DNA from: Fidelibacterota bacterium
Lineage (GTDB): Bacteria > Fidelibacterota > UBA8477
NCBI GenBank assembly: GCA_021734045.1
Contig: JAIPJR010000010.1
Span: forward strand, 1 to 43,418
Length of the DNA stretch: 43,418 bases
Direction of reading: 5' to 3'
Position numbers and translations under genes: made by a program. The notes under the pieces were generated by a model. The model did no database searches. It had not been told where the DNA came from and was given only the letters and a program-made list of their open reading frames with translations. Position 1 is the stretch's first letter. The number at the start of each line of letters is the position of its first letter. This document shows positions 26,105-36,675 of the stretch, one piece after another.

Positions 26105-29100
26105 TTAACGCATGAGTACCATCTTCCTGGTAGCAGTGAAGTCACTCGCGTTGATACGGTAGATATAAGTTCCGCTACTTACCAGGTTTCCGGTATTGTC
26201 CTTACCATCCCAGGTTACTGTGCGGTAACCGGCAGTCATGTATCCGTTTACCAGCGTCCTGACCGCCTGACCACGAATGTTGTAAATGGTCATGGTCACA
26301 TTGGATGCTTCCGGCAATCCAAAACGAATCTGGGTACTGGGGTTAAACGGATTGGGATAGTTCTGATCCAGGCTGAATTCCGTGGGAATCACACCGGCAT
26401 CCGCGACACTGACGATCATGGTGCTCACGACATTGGAAGCATCACTCACATTGCCGTTGGCGTCGACCGCTTTCACCATATAGTAATAGGTGTGTCCCGA
26501 TGCGATGTCATCATCCACAAAGGAGCTTTCTACCTGCAAAACCGGTGTCACACCAGTGAAATCGGAGCTCTCGCTGCGATAGACCTGGTAGTACTGGAAG
26601 TCGTCATCCAGGTTGGCATCCCACTCCACCGTAACGCCTTCCGGAGAACTGCTGGTAACGGCCAGATTCTGCGGTACTCCCGGGACGATATTATCGATGG
26701 AATACCCGGCCACCGGGTCACTATCCACATAGCTCCACATATCCGCGTGACCGGTAACCAGGAAGGTTGACCAGAAGTTGCCCTGAGGTCCTGTGGTGGC
26801 ATTGGAATCTACCAGCGTGGGTGCCACTACATTGTAGGCTTCCATGTCATTAAAGGCGACATAGTTCACATAATCCCAGATTTGGCCACCCGGAGTCTGG
26901 GTCATTCGCCAAATGCTGAAACCATGGTAGGGACCCCAGTCGGTTCCACCTGAGGTAAACCGCATGCGGACCCAGCGTCCCTGGTCATTGGGTTGATCCT
27001 GGACGAACATGATTTCAGGAGCGGTTGCCCAGTCGTGATAACTCAGAGTGAAGTCCACCTGAACTTCATTGTCATTCACATTGATATTGAACTGGGTGAC
27101 GGCATCATAATCCCAGCGACCTGCGGTGACATCGTACGAGCCATTGGGTACGCCGGCGTAGTATTCACCATCCCAGTTCGTATTCAAATAAAAGGCGATA
27201 TTTGAATCAACACGGCTCTGAATGTACACCCAGGCATCCTGAATTGGGGAATCGCCCTCTTCATCATACACCGTTCCATAGATTGCCCCGTCAAAACCCT
27301 GAAGGGCCACATCTACCTGAACCGTATCATTGTTCACATTGACATTGGTGTTCAAGTAGGGTTGATAATCAGGGTGGTAAACATTCAGGTGGTAATCGCC
27401 ATTCTCTACATCCAGCCAGTAGTTTCCATCCCAATCCGTCCAGGTTTGGTAGCCGATTGGAGATTCGGGGATGAACAGGATGACTTCAGCATCCACAATG
27501 GGTTCCTGCGTCTCCGCATTCACCACCTGCCCAAAGACCGCGCCATCGACGGACATTTCTTCCAGATAGAGGTCCACGGATACATTCCCGCTGACCCATA
27601 CGCTGTCAACAAATGCCGGCAGGTAGCCCTCATGGTAAGCTTCAACCTGGTATAAACCTTCCGGTAGTTCCACGCTGAAGTAACCGTTTTCATCCGATTG
27701 GAGGAAGTGCGAGAAGTCCATGCCGAAAATAGCAATATCCGTGTAGGGTAATGGTGATGGGGGGCCTTCATCACTGAAACCGTAGGTTGTACCGGTTATG
27801 GTACCGCCCACTTCGAACGGTGACAGATAGAAATCCCACTGTACCGATTCGTTATATACATAGATCTCATCCCACTCAGGGAGGTAACCAGGTGCAGTCG
27901 CACCTATCCAGAGGTCACCATTGGGAACGTCCATGTGGTAATAACCGTTTTCATCCGTAGAGGTGGAATTTCCCCAGGTTTCATTTCCCACGTTCACTTC
28001 AGCACCTGGAATGGGCGCGTTTGTGTCATTGTTATACACATACCCTTCCACGGCACTTTCAAAAATCATGGGATCCAGATAAAAATCATACCAGAGCATT
28101 TCACCAGAGATGACAATGGTATCCATCATGGAGAAGAGATACCCTTCAGCACCGGCAACGATTTGGTACATTCCATCCGGCAGGTACAGGGTGTATTCAC
28201 CCGTATCCCAATCGGGTCCAGTGTTATATTCCACGCCGGTACCCATATTCAGAGCCATCACACCTGCGAATGACGTAATGGGTTCCTCGGTTTGACTATC
28301 GTACAGGTACCCGGTAATGCCACCATTGACCGTTATGTATTCGATGACCTCACCAGTAGCCCCCGGCATGACATTAAAATTATCAGAGAGTTTCACCAGG
28401 TTTTCCATGGGACCGTCTATCCACATGTCCAGGTAATAGCCATTATCCACCGGCGTGTAGACCGGGATAGTAAAATTCCCTGACTCATCAGTTATGGTCA
28501 CACCGGTACCAACCATTTCATTCCAGGCAAATGCCACCACATCGGGCAGCGGATTGCCATCCAGCGTAACCTGACCGGTAATGGTGGAGTTGGACCGGAA
28601 GAGTGAAATATCGTGAGTGGCGCCAAATTCATCCACCATGACGAGATCTTCTTCGGGCACCAGGAACTCGGACGCGACCGATTCCCAATCGACACCAATC
28701 CAGTATTCGCCCGGATCAACAGGTGCTTCGTAATACCCGGTCTCATCGGTCCAGACCATCAAGTCATAATTATCAGTATCCACGTAAACACCGGCATCGG
28801 GAATGGGCGTGCCCATTTCATCTGTCACATAACCAGAGATTGAGGAACTGGGCTGACGATAAGTGAAGTCCACCACTGTGCTGGTGCTCCACACCGTTAC
28901 CTCAAGCTCAAAAGGATCAGGCAGCAGCCCGCCTGTGACCATGAGATGGTCGAAAGAACCCATGTAGTACGTCCCGGTATCGGGAACGAAGATGCTGTAT
29001 GTGCCATCATCATTGGTAATGTCGATGTATTCCGGTGGACCATCTTCGGCAAAAGGATCGCTCACCCAGACAACGATTCCCGGCAAGGGGTCACCCGTTC

Positions 29101-30298
29101 CCTCCAAGGTGACGGTTCCGCTTATCTCAAACGGCGTGGGATCCTGATAGAAGCTCACCGGTACGGAAGCATTCTCCCCGCCACTGAAAGCGGCAAAAAT
29201 GAATGTATCGGTAATGGCATTCAGACCCTCCGCCATCTCATCGGTATAGGTGAATCCGAAGACTCCCGGCGTCATATCTTCATCATGGATGTCATTGTCA
29301 CTGAATTCATACATATCAACCGGAATATCGAATTCAGTCAGCGTACCGGAATGGTCACTGTCCCAATAGATAACCAGTTCGCCATACGAGGGATCCGGCA
29401 TGGTCAATTCAAGGTAGGGATTCGATCCGATAGGCAATGTGGCAGTTGAATCACCATTTACAGTCATGACCATGGGGTCGGGCGGTGTGCCGTCAAACGT
29501 CGTCGTCCCATCAGCCTGATACATGTAGTCAAAAGTGAACCATGTATCCCAGGGTCCAACATCCGTCACTTCCAGCACCACATAGCAATTGGTTGTGCGG
29601 GTATAAACAACCCACAAGTTTCCTACTGCGAGCGGTTGACCGTTATTTCCGCCATTCCAGTCCCAGGAGATGGTGGTCCAGATTTGTTCAGGATCATCAA
29701 TTGCCGCAACCTGGCTGACCTCGTCCAGACTACCAGCTGCATCGTAGAAATACAATAAACTGGGATCGTCAAAGTTGGGATAGCCGGACCAGCCTTCATT
29801 CCCAAAATTGGTGCCTTCGTTGCCGGAGATCATCACATCCATCCCCGTGGAATCGGTACCGCCGGTACCATTCTCAAAATTGAAATAGATGAGTGAATCG
29901 GACAAGGACAGCATACCCGAGCCATAGACGACTTCCCGTTGGGAAAGCGGTGTCATGTCATTTGTGGGTATGGTAACCCCCTGCAGACGGTGCAGTTGAA
30001 TCCGTTTTTCCAACTTTGGCCGTGCTGCTTCCTCAGCAGGGGTCGTCGTAAGGCGCTTCTGCAGATTAACCCGCTCCAAGGTTTGAAATTGAGCAGGTGT
30101 TTGTTTTTGTGCTTTTGCGTTAAGCCGGATATTGTTGAGCTGTGTCTGCTCATTTTGCATCTGCCGCAGCTTCACGACCTTGTCCACACTGGTGGATGGG
30201 GTCGTGTCAGAAGTTGCATAGCTCAGAAGCGGCATAAGCATGACAAATCCGGCGACTGTCATGGCACACCAATTTCTAAGATTTTTGTTCGTAAACAT
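26105..30298 (-). CDS. Giant exported multidomain protein with type IX-like sorting tail
   Basis: The ATG at 30298 is chosen because AGGAGG precedes it and a normal signal peptide follows ([16 protein letters not shown], cut near residue 28); the product is 1397 residues. About residues 385-1090 hold eight carboxypeptidase-regulatory (transthyretin-like) repeats of roughly 85-90 residues, each opening with a motif such as [42 protein letters not shown] or [18 protein letters not shown] fibronectin type III domain follows near 1205-1295. The last ~80 residues are a sorting domain ([20 protein letters not shown], ending ATRKMVLMR) like those of type IX secretion cargo. The mature protein is strongly acidic and rich in Asp, Tyr, Trp and Gly. 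No catalytic domain was recognised, so a structural or adhesive surface role is the best guess. It has its own terminator and an unusual leader. Confidence 0.9.
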   Translation of the reverse strand: MFTNKNLRNWCAMTVAGFVMLMPLLSYATSDTTPSTSVDKVVKLRQMQNEQTQLNNIRLNAKAQKQTPAQFQTLERVNLQKRLTTTPAEEAARPKLEKRIQLHRLQGVTIPTNDMTPLSQREVVYGSGMLSLSDSLIYFNFENGTGGTDSTGMDVMISGNEGTNFGNEGWSGYPNFDDPSLLYFYDAAGSLDEVSQVAAIDDPEQIWTTISWDWNGGNNGQPLAVGNLWVVYTRTTNCYVVLEVTDVGPWDTWFTFDYMYQADGTTTFDGTPPDPMVMTVNGDSTATLPIGSNPYLELTMPDPSYGELVIYWDSDHSGTLTEFDIPVDMYEFSDNDIHDEDMTPGVFGFTYTDEMAEGLNAITDTFIFAAFSGGENASVPVSFYQDPTPFEISGTVTLEGTGDPLPGIVVWVSDPFAEDGPPEYIDITNDDGTYSIFVPDTGTYYMGSFDHLMVTGGLLPDPFELEVTVWSTSTVVDFTYRQPSSSISGYVTDEMGTPIPDAGVYVDTDNYDLMVWTDETGYYEAPVDPGEYWIGVDWESVASEFLVPEEDLVMVDEFGATHDISLFRSNSTITGQVTLDGNPLPDVVAFAWNEMVGTGVTITDESGNFTIPVYTPVDNGYYLDMWIDGPMENLVKLSDNFNVMPGATGEVIEYITVNGGITGYLYDSQTEEPITSFAGVMALNMGTGVEYNTGPDWDTGEYTLYLPDGMYQIVAGAEGYLFSMMDTIVISGEMLWYDFYLDPMIFESAVEGYVYNNDTNAPIPGAEVNVGNETWGNSTSTDENGYYHMDVPNGDLWIGATAPGYLPEWDEIYVYNESVQWDFYLSPFEVGGTITGTTYGFSDEGPPSPLPYTDIAIFGMDFSHFLQSDENGYFSVELPEGLYQVEAYHEGYLPAFVDSVWVSGNVSVDLYLEEMSVDGAVFGQVVNAETQEPIVDAEVILFIPESPIGYQTWTDWDGNYWLDVENGDYHLNVYHPDYQPYLNTNVNVNNDTVQVDVALQGFDGAIYGTVYDEEGDSPIQDAWVYIQSRVDSNIAFYLNTNWDGEYYAGVPNGSYDVTAGRWDYDAVTQFNINVNDNEVQVDFTLSYHDWATAPEIMFVQDQPNDQGRWVRMRFTSGGTDWGPYHGFSIWRMTQTPGGQIWDYVNYVAFNDMEAYNVVAPTLVDSNATTGPQGNFWSTFLVTGHADMWSYVDSDPVAGYSIDNIVPGVPQNLAVTSSSPEGVTVEWDANLDDDFQYYQVYRSESSDFTGVTPVLQVESSFVDDDIASGHTYYYMVKAVDANGNVSDASNVVSTMIVSVADAGVIPTEFSLDQNYPNPFNPSTQIRFGLPEASNVTMTIYNIRGQAVRTLVNGYMTAGYRTVTWDGKDNTGNLVSSGTYIYRINASDFTATRKMVLMR

Positions 30299-30317
30299 AA
30301 TTCGCCTCCTTGATAAT

Positions 30318-30389
30318 TTTGCGCAAATATCCACAATTATTTGTGGTTTAGGCTGTGATTTGACACACAGCCCGTGCGTTAAATCGCAC
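30318..30389 (-). promoter_or_regulatory. Four consecutive inverted repeats in the leader of the giant exported protein
   Basis: Within 72 bases upstream of the ribosome-binding site lie TTTGCGCAAA (30318-30327), CCACAATTATTTGTGG (30331-30346), GGCTGTG with CACAGCC (30351-30357 and 30366-30372), and GTGCG with CGCAC (30374-30378 and 30385-30389). Linkers are 1 to 4 bases. They could be operators or a row of RNA hairpins in the 5' leader. No known riboswitch was recognised. Confidence 0.6.
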
Positions 30390-30653
30390 AACTCTAAAAC
30401 TGTGTTATTTATGTGTTTACATTGGAGTCCCTCCCGTAGCGATTGAAGTTACGATGAAAATCGTTGACATTCAACAAATACAGGAGATGCAAATTGATGT
30501 TGTTATAACCAGCCGACGAATGGCAGATGGCTCGACCGGGATACAATTGGCCTAACAACCGGCGGGAAAATTCCTTAAACTTTCCGAACATGGAGCCAAC
30601 AATTTTACAGCGTGTTCTTTGCCTTCAAACTGTCCATTCAGGAGAAAAATTCT

Positions 30654-33104
30654 ATGCAAAAACTTGAAACCCGGGATCTATGTGCCCGGTTCGATTCGGA
30701 AAAATTTCCGTTCAAAACAACAGATGAATTGAAGCCGCTTTCGACGGTTATTGGGCAGGAACGGGCAGTACGGGCTTTGGAGCTGGGTCTGGAGATGAAT
30801 GGTCCGGGGTACAATATTTTTGTAGGGGGCTATCCGGGTACCGGTAAAGCGACGATCATCCAAAATATCGCCAAAAAATTTGCCGCTAAGCGTAAAACAC
30901 CACCGGATCTGATTGTGGTGAATAATTTCACCAATGAGTACCACCCGTTGGTTATTGCCTTGAAAGCCGGGCACGCGCAAAGTTTTTCCAAAGAGATGAG
31001 CCGGCTGATTGATTCACTGCGGCAGGATCTGCCAAGGGTTTTTCAGGGTGAACATTACCAGCGTGAGCGCAAACAGGTCACCCGGGAGTTCAACGAAAGA
31101 CGAAATTCACTGATTGATGAATTAAATCGTAAGGCTGAGGAGCAGCATATCCAGGTTCAGTACACCGAAGGGGGTTTTCAGACCATTCCCATAGCAGAGA
31201 AGGAGCCGCTCTCTGAAGAACAGTACAACCAACTGACAGATGCTGAAAAAGAAAAAATCAACGAAGCGATTAAATTTGTCCAAAGTCTCATCGGTGACAC
31301 GCTAAGGGAAATTGCCAGCATTGACCAATTGGCCCAGGATGCGCTGGAGAAGCTGAATGAGGAGATAGGATTGGCGGCGGTTAAACCACGGGTTGACCAT
31401 CTGAAACAGCGCTATCCCCGGCAGCGAGCATTACGCACTTACCTGGATTCGGTTAAGACAGATATTGTCTCCAATTTGGAATTATTTCTCGGACAAGCGG
31501 CTGATGAGACCCAGCCCGTGGAGAATGACGGGCAGGAGGGATTGTTGCCTGCGGAAAATCCCTTCATACGGTATCGCGTGAATATTCTGGTGGACAACAG
31601 CGCACAGAAAGGTGGACCCGTCATCGTTGACACCAATCCCACCTATTATAATGTCTTCGGAAGAATTGAGAAACGAGCGATTTTGGGCGGTCTGATCACC
31701 GATTTTACCATGATACAGGCGGGTTCGTTGCTCCGCGCCAATGGGGGTATTTTAATCCTGGACATTGAAGCGGTGCTGCAGAATCCCTATGTGTGGGACG
31801 CCCTGAAGCGCTCGCTGCGGAATCAGAAGGTTCAGATTGAAGATGTGAACGAACAGTTCGGATTCTCCTCAATCACATCCATGAAGCCCGAACCAATCCC
31901 CCTGACTGTGCGGGTGATTCTCATGGGACGGTCTGACTATTTTCAGTATCTGCAGGGTGTAGACGATAATTTTCGGAAAACCTTCAAAGTGCGGGCTGAC
32001 TTTGATTATGAGGTACAGCGGTCACCATCGGTGGAGCAGGAATATGCTGCCTTTATCGCCCGGGTCTGCAAGGAACGCAAGCTTCCGCCATTTTCCGCAG
32101 ACGGTGTTGCGGCGATTTTAGCTCACGGTTCCCGGCTGGCTGACGACCAGACCAAGCTGAGTCTCCAGTTCGGGGAATTGGTGAGTGTCCTCATGGAAGC
32201 GGCACATTACGGCCAGCGCGGTGACCACAAGACCATTTCCGCCGATGATGTGCACAAAGCAATCGCCGAGAGACGGTTTCGCATGGGGCTGGTGGAGGAG
32301 AAAATTCAGGAGCGCTACGATCGCGGGACCATTTTGGTGGATACCACGGGTGAGAAAGTGGGGCAAATTAATGGTTTGGCGGTTTATAGCGTTGGTGAAT
32401 CCGGATTTGGAAAACCGGTGCGCATCACTGCCACCACTTTCATGGGAAAGTCGGGCGTCATTAATGTGGAACGCATGGCGAAGCTCTCGGGAAAAACCTA
32501 CGACAAGGGTATTTACATCATTTCCGGCTATCTGGGACACATTTTTGCTCAGGAGTATCCGCTCTCCCTTTCCATCAGCATCACCTTTGAGCAAAGTTAC
32601 AGTGGTGTGGATGGCGACAGCGCCAGCTCCACGGAATTATATGCCATTCTGTCCTCGCTGTCTGGATATCCTATTAAGCAGGGTATTGCCGTAACTGGTT
32701 CAGTGAATCAGTATGGCGAAATCCAACCCATTGGCGGTGTGAATGAAAAAATTGAGGGCTTTTTCAAAGTCTGTAGCCAGAAGGGACTCACCGGTGAGCA
32801 GGGCGTAATCATCCCCCAGGCGAATGTGGAGCAGCTCATGTTGAACCGGGAAGTTACGGAAGCGGTGGAGGCTGGAAAATTTTCCATCTTGTCCGTGGCT
32901 AATATCTCTGAGGGGGTTGAAATTCTCACTGGAAAATCGGCAGGTGAGATGAATAAACGGGGTCACTTCCCCCGCCACACTGTTTTTGGTGAAGCGCAGC
33001 GAAAACTGAAAGATTTCCTGGTGAAATCGCTCACCATGAAGCAGCGTCTTGTCCCGGGGAAAAACGGAAATAAGGACGCCTCGGGTTCTGAGGTGACGGA
33101 TTAA
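30654..33104 (+). CDS. LonB-like ATP-dependent protease (COG1067 family)
   Basis: From the ATG at 30654, which follows AGGAGA, the product is 816 residues. It belongs to the Lon-related family with an AAA+ module carrying a long insertion and a C-terminal Lon protease domain. The P-loop near residues 54-65 reads GGYPGTGKATII, with Ala where Ser/Thr is usual after Lys. The Ser-Lys dyad is intact: Ser656 (GDSASSTE) and Lys699 (GGVNEKIEG), 43 residues apart as in classical Lon. The classical Lon N-terminal LAN domain is absent. Such enzymes degrade misfolded or regulatory proteins in the cytoplasm. It is divergent from the giant exported protein and stands alone. The 407-base gap behind it shows no clear terminator. 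Confidence 0.92.
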   Translation: MQKLETRDLCARFDSEKFPFKTTDELKPLSTVIGQERAVRALELGLEMNGPGYNIFVGGYPGTGKATIIQNIAKKFAAKRKTPPDLIVVNNFTNEYHPLVIALKAGHAQSFSKEMSRLIDSLRQDLPRVFQGEHYQRERKQVTREFNERRNSLIDELNRKAEEQHIQVQYTEGGFQTIPIAEKEPLSEEQYNQLTDAEKEKINEAIKFVQSLIGDTLREIASIDQLAQDALEKLNEEIGLAAVKPRVDHLKQRYPRQRALRTYLDSVKTDIVSNLELFLGQAADETQPVENDGQEGLLPAENPFIRYRVNILVDNSAQKGGPVIVDTNPTYYNVFGRIEKRAILGGLITDFTMIQAGSLLRANGGILILDIEAVLQNPYVWDALKRSLRNQKVQIEDVNEQFGFSSITSMKPEPIPLTVRVILMGRSDYFQYLQGVDDNFRKTFKVRADFDYEVQRSPSVEQEYAAFIARVCKERKLPPFSADGVAAILAHGSRLADDQTKLSLQFGELVSVLMEAAHYGQRGDHKTISADDVHKAIAERRFRMGLVEEKIQERYDRGTILVDTTGEKVGQINGLAVYSVGESGFGKPVRITATTFMGKSGVINVERMAKLSGKTYDKGIYIISGYLGHIFAQEYPLSLSISITFEQSYSGVDGDSASSTELYAILSSLSGYPIKQGIAVTGSVNQYGEIQPIGGVNEKIEGFFKVCSQKGLTGEQGVIIPQANVEQLMLNREVTEAVEAGKFSILSVANISEGVEILTGKSAGEMNKRGHFPRHTVFGEAQRKLKDFLVKSLTMKQRLVPGKNGNKDASGSEVTD

Positions 33105-33443
33105 CCAAAATTGTCATCATTTAAATTTTTGATTCAGAACGAACGATTTGTGATGTAGCGCAGGAATTCAATCGCATTCAGTATTGGCATTAAAAATAAT
33201 GTTCACAAATATTTACGGTAGTAATTGTTGATACGCGCAATCCTAAAAGCAGGGTAACAAAATTTCCGGTAAGCGATTTGAAATCCCCTCTCCCCGGTAT
33301 AGATTTGCTGATGCCGATGACTTGTTTTAATACGGAATTTAAGTCACTTAAAAAACACCTGAACAGCGTCGTCGCTAATTCATACAATAACCCCATTCAA
33401 GCCTGCAAAAAATTGGACCGGTCAGTGGTCGAAACCAGGCATC

Positions 33444-33459
33444 TGGCACTTTAATTGTT
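33444..33459 (+). promoter_or_regulatory. Weak sigma-54-like promoter candidate upstream of korA
   Basis: The 407-base stretch 33105-33511 contains no gene I can support. In it, TGGCAC (33444-33449) is followed after 5 bases by TTGTT, near the sigma-54 pattern TGGCAC-N5-TTGCW, with T in place of the -12 C. It lies 53 bases before the korA start. Nothing else supports sigma-54 control. Confidence 0.2.
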
Positions 33460-33511
33460 AACCATTCTCACGCATACATAGATATTCAAAATAGTTTAGG
33501 AGTACGCTTCA

Positions 33512-35362
33512 ATGACAACGAAGGCGATTAAAAGGGTAGACGAGATAACCATTCGTTTCGCCGGTGATTCGGGGGACGGTATGCAGCTTACCGGTACCCG
33601 CTTCACCGAAACCACGGCAATTCAGGGGAACGATCTGCGGACGCTGCCCAATTATCCAGCTGAAATTCGCGCCCCTGCCGGGACATTGGCCGGTGTCAGT
33701 GCATTTCAGCTGAATTTCAGCTCCCACGCCATTTATACACCGGGTGATTCTCCGGATGTTCTGGTCGCCATGAATCCAGCCGCGTTAAAAGTTCATTTGA
33801 AAGATCTAAAGCGCGGGGGCGTCATTCTGGCCAATGCCAATGCCTTCACCGAGCGCAACCTGAAGCTGGCCAACTGGGACAGCAATCCGCTGGAAGACAA
33901 CACGCTGGATGACTATGTGCTCTATTCGGTTGAAATGACCAAGCTGGTTAGCAATGCCCTGGAAGATTCCGGGCTGTCTTCCAAGGACATTGAGCGCACG
34001 AAGAATATGTTCGCCCTGGGGCTGCTCTTTTGGATGTACAATCGCTCCATGGATAGTACGATTAAGTGGCTGGAGGAGAAGTTCAAGAAAGCTCCGGAGA
34101 TCGCCAAAGCCAATGTTGTGGCCCTTAAAACCGGTTACAATTATGGTGATACCACCGAAATTTTTACCACCACCTACCGGGTTGATAAGGCGGAGGTGGA
34201 ACCGGGACGCTACAAAAGCATCACCGGTAATGACGCCATTGCGTATGGATTCGTGGCTGCGGCCAGCCAGGCGGGTAAGGAGCTGTTCCTGGGTTCCTAT
34301 CCCATCACTCCCGCCAGTGAAATTCTCCATGCACTCTCGGCACTCCGCAATTTTGGCGTAAAAACCTTCCAGGCGGAGGATGAGATTGCCGGTATCGCTT
34401 CGGCAATCGGTGCCTCTTTCGCCGGGGATCTGGCTATCACCACCACATCCGGTCCGGGTTTGGCATTGAAATCTGAAGCCATTGGACTGGCCGTGATGAC
34501 GGAATTGCCGCTGGTTATTGTGAATGTGCAGCGAGGAGGTCCCTCCACGGGATTGCCCACCAAAACGGAGCAGGCTGATCTGATGCAGGCGATTTACGGT
34601 CGCAACGGCGAAGCGCCGGTACCGGTAATTGCTGCCCAGTCTCCCGCCGATTGTTTTGACGCAGCTTTTGAAGCGGCGCGGGTTGCCTTTAAATACATGA
34701 CACCGGTGCTGTTACTCTCAGATGGCTACCTGGGTCTGGGGTCTGAACCCTGGCGCATTCCGAACCCGAAAGATTTGCCAAAAATTGAAGTGAAACATCC
34801 AGACAAGTCCATTCTGGATGAAGACGGGGTTTACATGCCTTATCGCCGGGATGACAAAACCCTGGCGCGCCCCTGGGCGATTCCGGGAACACCCGGACTG
34901 GAACACCGCATCGGTGGACTGGAGAAGGAGGATGTAACCGGTAATGTGAATTATGAGCCCCTGAATCATGAGAAAATGATTCACCTCCGGGACGAAAAAA
35001 TCAAACGGGTGGCCAACGAGTATGCGCCCACCCAAATCTCAGGCAATAAAGCGGGCGGTAAGTTGCTGGTATTAGGCTGGGGAAGTACTTACGGTGCTAT
35101 CCATGTGGCGGTTGAGCGGGCACGTGAAAAAGGCTATGATGTGTCACAAGCTCATTTGCGCTGGGTCTTCCCGTTGCCCAATGACCTGGGAGAAATACTG
35201 GATAAATTCGAGCAAATTCTGGTTCCGGAAGTCAATCTGGGTCAGCTTATCAAAATCTTGCGAATGAATTTCCCAAATGAAATGACAGGCTTGGATAAGA
35301 TTCAGGGACAGCCCTTCAAGGCTTCAGAAATCGAAGAGAAAATCTACGAAATGCTCGGTTGA
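33512..35362 (+). CDS. korA: 2-oxoacid:ferredoxin oxidoreductase, fused gamma-alpha subunit
   Basis: The 616-residue subunit carries an N-terminal gamma domain (about 1-195, beginning ITIRFAGDSGDGMQLTG) fused to the alpha domain (about 225-616). The alpha domain contains GSYPITPASEILHAL, FQAEDEIAGIASAIGAS, TTTSGPGLALKSEAIGLAV and NVQRGGPSTGLPTKTEQADL. This is the KorA type. With KorB it forms the CoA-dependent enzyme converting 2-oxoglutarate (or a related 2-oxoacid) to succinyl-CoA with reduction of ferredoxin, in the cytoplasm. The ATG at 33512 follows TAGGAG. korB starts 32 bases after the stop. Substrate choice between 2-oxoglutarate and other 2-oxoacids cannot be read with certainty; the two-subunit layout favours 2-oxoglutarate. 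The direction, oxidative or reductive TCA, is open. Confidence 0.93.
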   Translation: MTTKAIKRVDEITIRFAGDSGDGMQLTGTRFTETTAIQGNDLRTLPNYPAEIRAPAGTLAGVSAFQLNFSSHAIYTPGDSPDVLVAMNPAALKVHLKDLKRGGVILANANAFTERNLKLANWDSNPLEDNTLDDYVLYSVEMTKLVSNALEDSGLSSKDIERTKNMFALGLLFWMYNRSMDSTIKWLEEKFKKAPEIAKANVVALKTGYNYGDTTEIFTTTYRVDKAEVEPGRYKSITGNDAIAYGFVAAASQAGKELFLGSYPITPASEILHALSALRNFGVKTFQAEDEIAGIASAIGASFAGDLAITTTSGPGLALKSEAIGLAVMTELPLVIVNVQRGGPSTGLPTKTEQADLMQAIYGRNGEAPVPVIAAQSPADCFDAAFEAARVAFKYMTPVLLLSDGYLGLGSEPWRIPNPKDLPKIEVKHPDKSILDEDGVYMPYRRDDKTLARPWAIPGTPGLEHRIGGLEKEDVTGNVNYEPLNHEKMIHLRDEKIKRVANEYAPTQISGNKAGGKLLVLGWGSTYGAIHVAVERAREKGYDVSQAHLRWVFPLPNDLGEILDKFEQILVPEVNLGQLIKILRMNFPNEMTGLDKIQGQPFKASEIEEKIYEMLG

Positions 35363-35394
35363 CAATCCGGGATTTTAGATAAAGGATATTTACC

Positions 35395-36414
35395 ATGAGT
35401 GAAGTAAAGACCAATGAGATAAAACTGACGCGTAAAGACTTCGTTTCGTCGTCGGAAGTGCGCTGGTGTCCGGGTTGTGGCGACTATGCCATCCTGGCCA
35501 ACATGCAGCGTGTGCTACCCGACCTGGCAACGAAAAAGGAAAACTATGTCTTTGTGTCCGGGATTGGTTGTTCCAGCCGATTTCCCTACTACATGGATAC
35601 CTATGGATTCCACGGAATCCACGGCCGTGCACCGGCTATTGCCAGTGGTGTGAAGCTGGCGAACCCGGAACTGGAAGTCTGGGTTATTACCGGTGATGGC
35701 GATGGTTTTTCTATCGGCGGGAATCATATGATTCACGTGCTGCGACGGAATATTGATTTGAATATTATCCTGTTTAACAACCGTATTTATGGCTTGACCA
35801 AGGGACAATATTCGCCCACATCACAGTTGGGTATGAAGACCAAATCCTCTCCGTGGGGTTCAGTGGATCGTCCGTTTAATCCCGCTTCGGTAGCCTTTGG
35901 CGCAGAGGCGACCTTTATTGCCCGGGGTATTGATGTGGATGCCAAGGGAATGCAGGATGTTCTGACCCGGGCGCAGAAGCACAAGGGGACGTCGTTTGTC
36001 GAGGTTTATCAGAACTGTATCATTTTTAATGATGGCGAGTTCGAGGATGTCTCCAATAAGAAAACCCGCCCTGATAATGCCCTGTATGTCGAACACGGCA
36101 AGCCCATGGTGTTTGGCAAAGACAATGAAAAGGGAATCATCATCGACGGCAGCCACCCGCGAGTGGTTGATTTAGGTGAGAAGTACACACCTGAGAACAT
36201 CCTGCATCATGATGAGACCAATCCAATTATCACCAACATGTTGCTGCAAATGTCACTGGATGCCAGCTTCCCCACACCGTTTGGCGTCTTGCGGGCGGTT
36301 GACGCACCCACCTATGACGACTTGCTGCATGAACAGATTAACCAGGCTAAAAAGCAACGGGGTGAAGGGACACTGGACACCCTCTTCTACTCGGGAGATA
36401 CCTGGGAAGTCTGA
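35395..36414 (+). CDS. korB: 2-oxoacid:ferredoxin oxidoreductase, beta subunit
   Basis: The 339-residue subunit binds thiamine diphosphate and one [4Fe-4S] cluster. Cluster cysteines are probably Cys25 and Cys28 (RWCPGCGDYA), Cys59 (GIGCSSR) and the Cys in VEVYQNCIIFND. The thiamine-diphosphate motif runs from GDGDGFSIGGNH (residues 100-111) to FNNRIYGLTKGQYSPTS (about 127-143). It is the partner of the preceding gene, 32 bases away, with a GGATAT-like weak ribosome-binding site before the ATG at 35395. A strong terminator follows 33 bases after the stop, so korAB is a two-gene operon. Length and motifs are normal. Confidence 0.95.
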   Translation: MSEVKTNEIKLTRKDFVSSSEVRWCPGCGDYAILANMQRVLPDLATKKENYVFVSGIGCSSRFPYYMDTYGFHGIHGRAPAIASGVKLANPELEVWVITGDGDGFSIGGNHMIHVLRRNIDLNIILFNNRIYGLTKGQYSPTSQLGMKTKSSPWGSVDRPFNPASVAFGAEATFIARGIDVDAKGMQDVLTRAQKHKGTSFVEVYQNCIIFNDGEFEDVSNKKTRPDNALYVEHGKPMVFGKDNEKGIIIDGSHPRVVDLGEKYTPENILHHDETNPIITNMLLQMSLDASFPTPFGVLRAVDAPTYDDLLHEQINQAKKQRGEGTLDTLFYSGDTWEV

Positions 36415-36447
36415 TTCATCATCCCGCAAAACAGCATGGTAACCTTG

Positions 36448-36477
36448 AACCGGCAGGCTTGTTTCTGCCGGTTTTTA
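36448..36477 (+). terminator. Rho-independent terminator of korAB
   Basis: A perfect 9-bp stem, AACCGGCAG (36448-36456) with CTGCCGGTT (36465-36473), is followed by TTTATT after an 8-base loop. The remaining gap to 36675 holds no gene I can support. Confidence 0.9.
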
Positions 36478-36675
36478 TTGTCACACGGGGTGGTGTTTTT
36501 AGGGTGGGTTGAGGACAAGTCTGTTCAGCGCGTTTATGAGAATTTCGGGCAAAACACGACTTATTTTGCCGTTTCTCTGTATGGCTAAGGGATTTCATTT
36601 TCATCCCGGCAGTGTATATTCTCCACCGGATTTAAAGTGGATGGGTGAAGGTGAAAGCTGATACCGGAAAAGCGT

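Noticed and set aside
25931-26770. A 279-codon plus-strand reading frame over the ends of the aldehyde dehydrogenase and giant exported protein genes
   Set aside because: It is antisense to two well-supported genes and covers a strong terminator; its protein has no recognisable domain.
26950-29150. Possible CRISPR-like or tandem DNA repeats in the giant gene
   Set aside because: The repetition is at the protein-domain level, with diverged DNA and no regular spacers.
30354-30369. TGTGATTTGACACACA as a CRP/FNR-type operator
   Set aside because: It resembles TGTGA-N6-TCACA with one mismatch but is part of the second dyad in the leader; no regulator evidence exists here.
33190-33396. A 68-codon minus-strand frame in the gap before korA
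   Set aside because: It has no ribosome-binding site or recognisable domain, and the composition looks non-coding.
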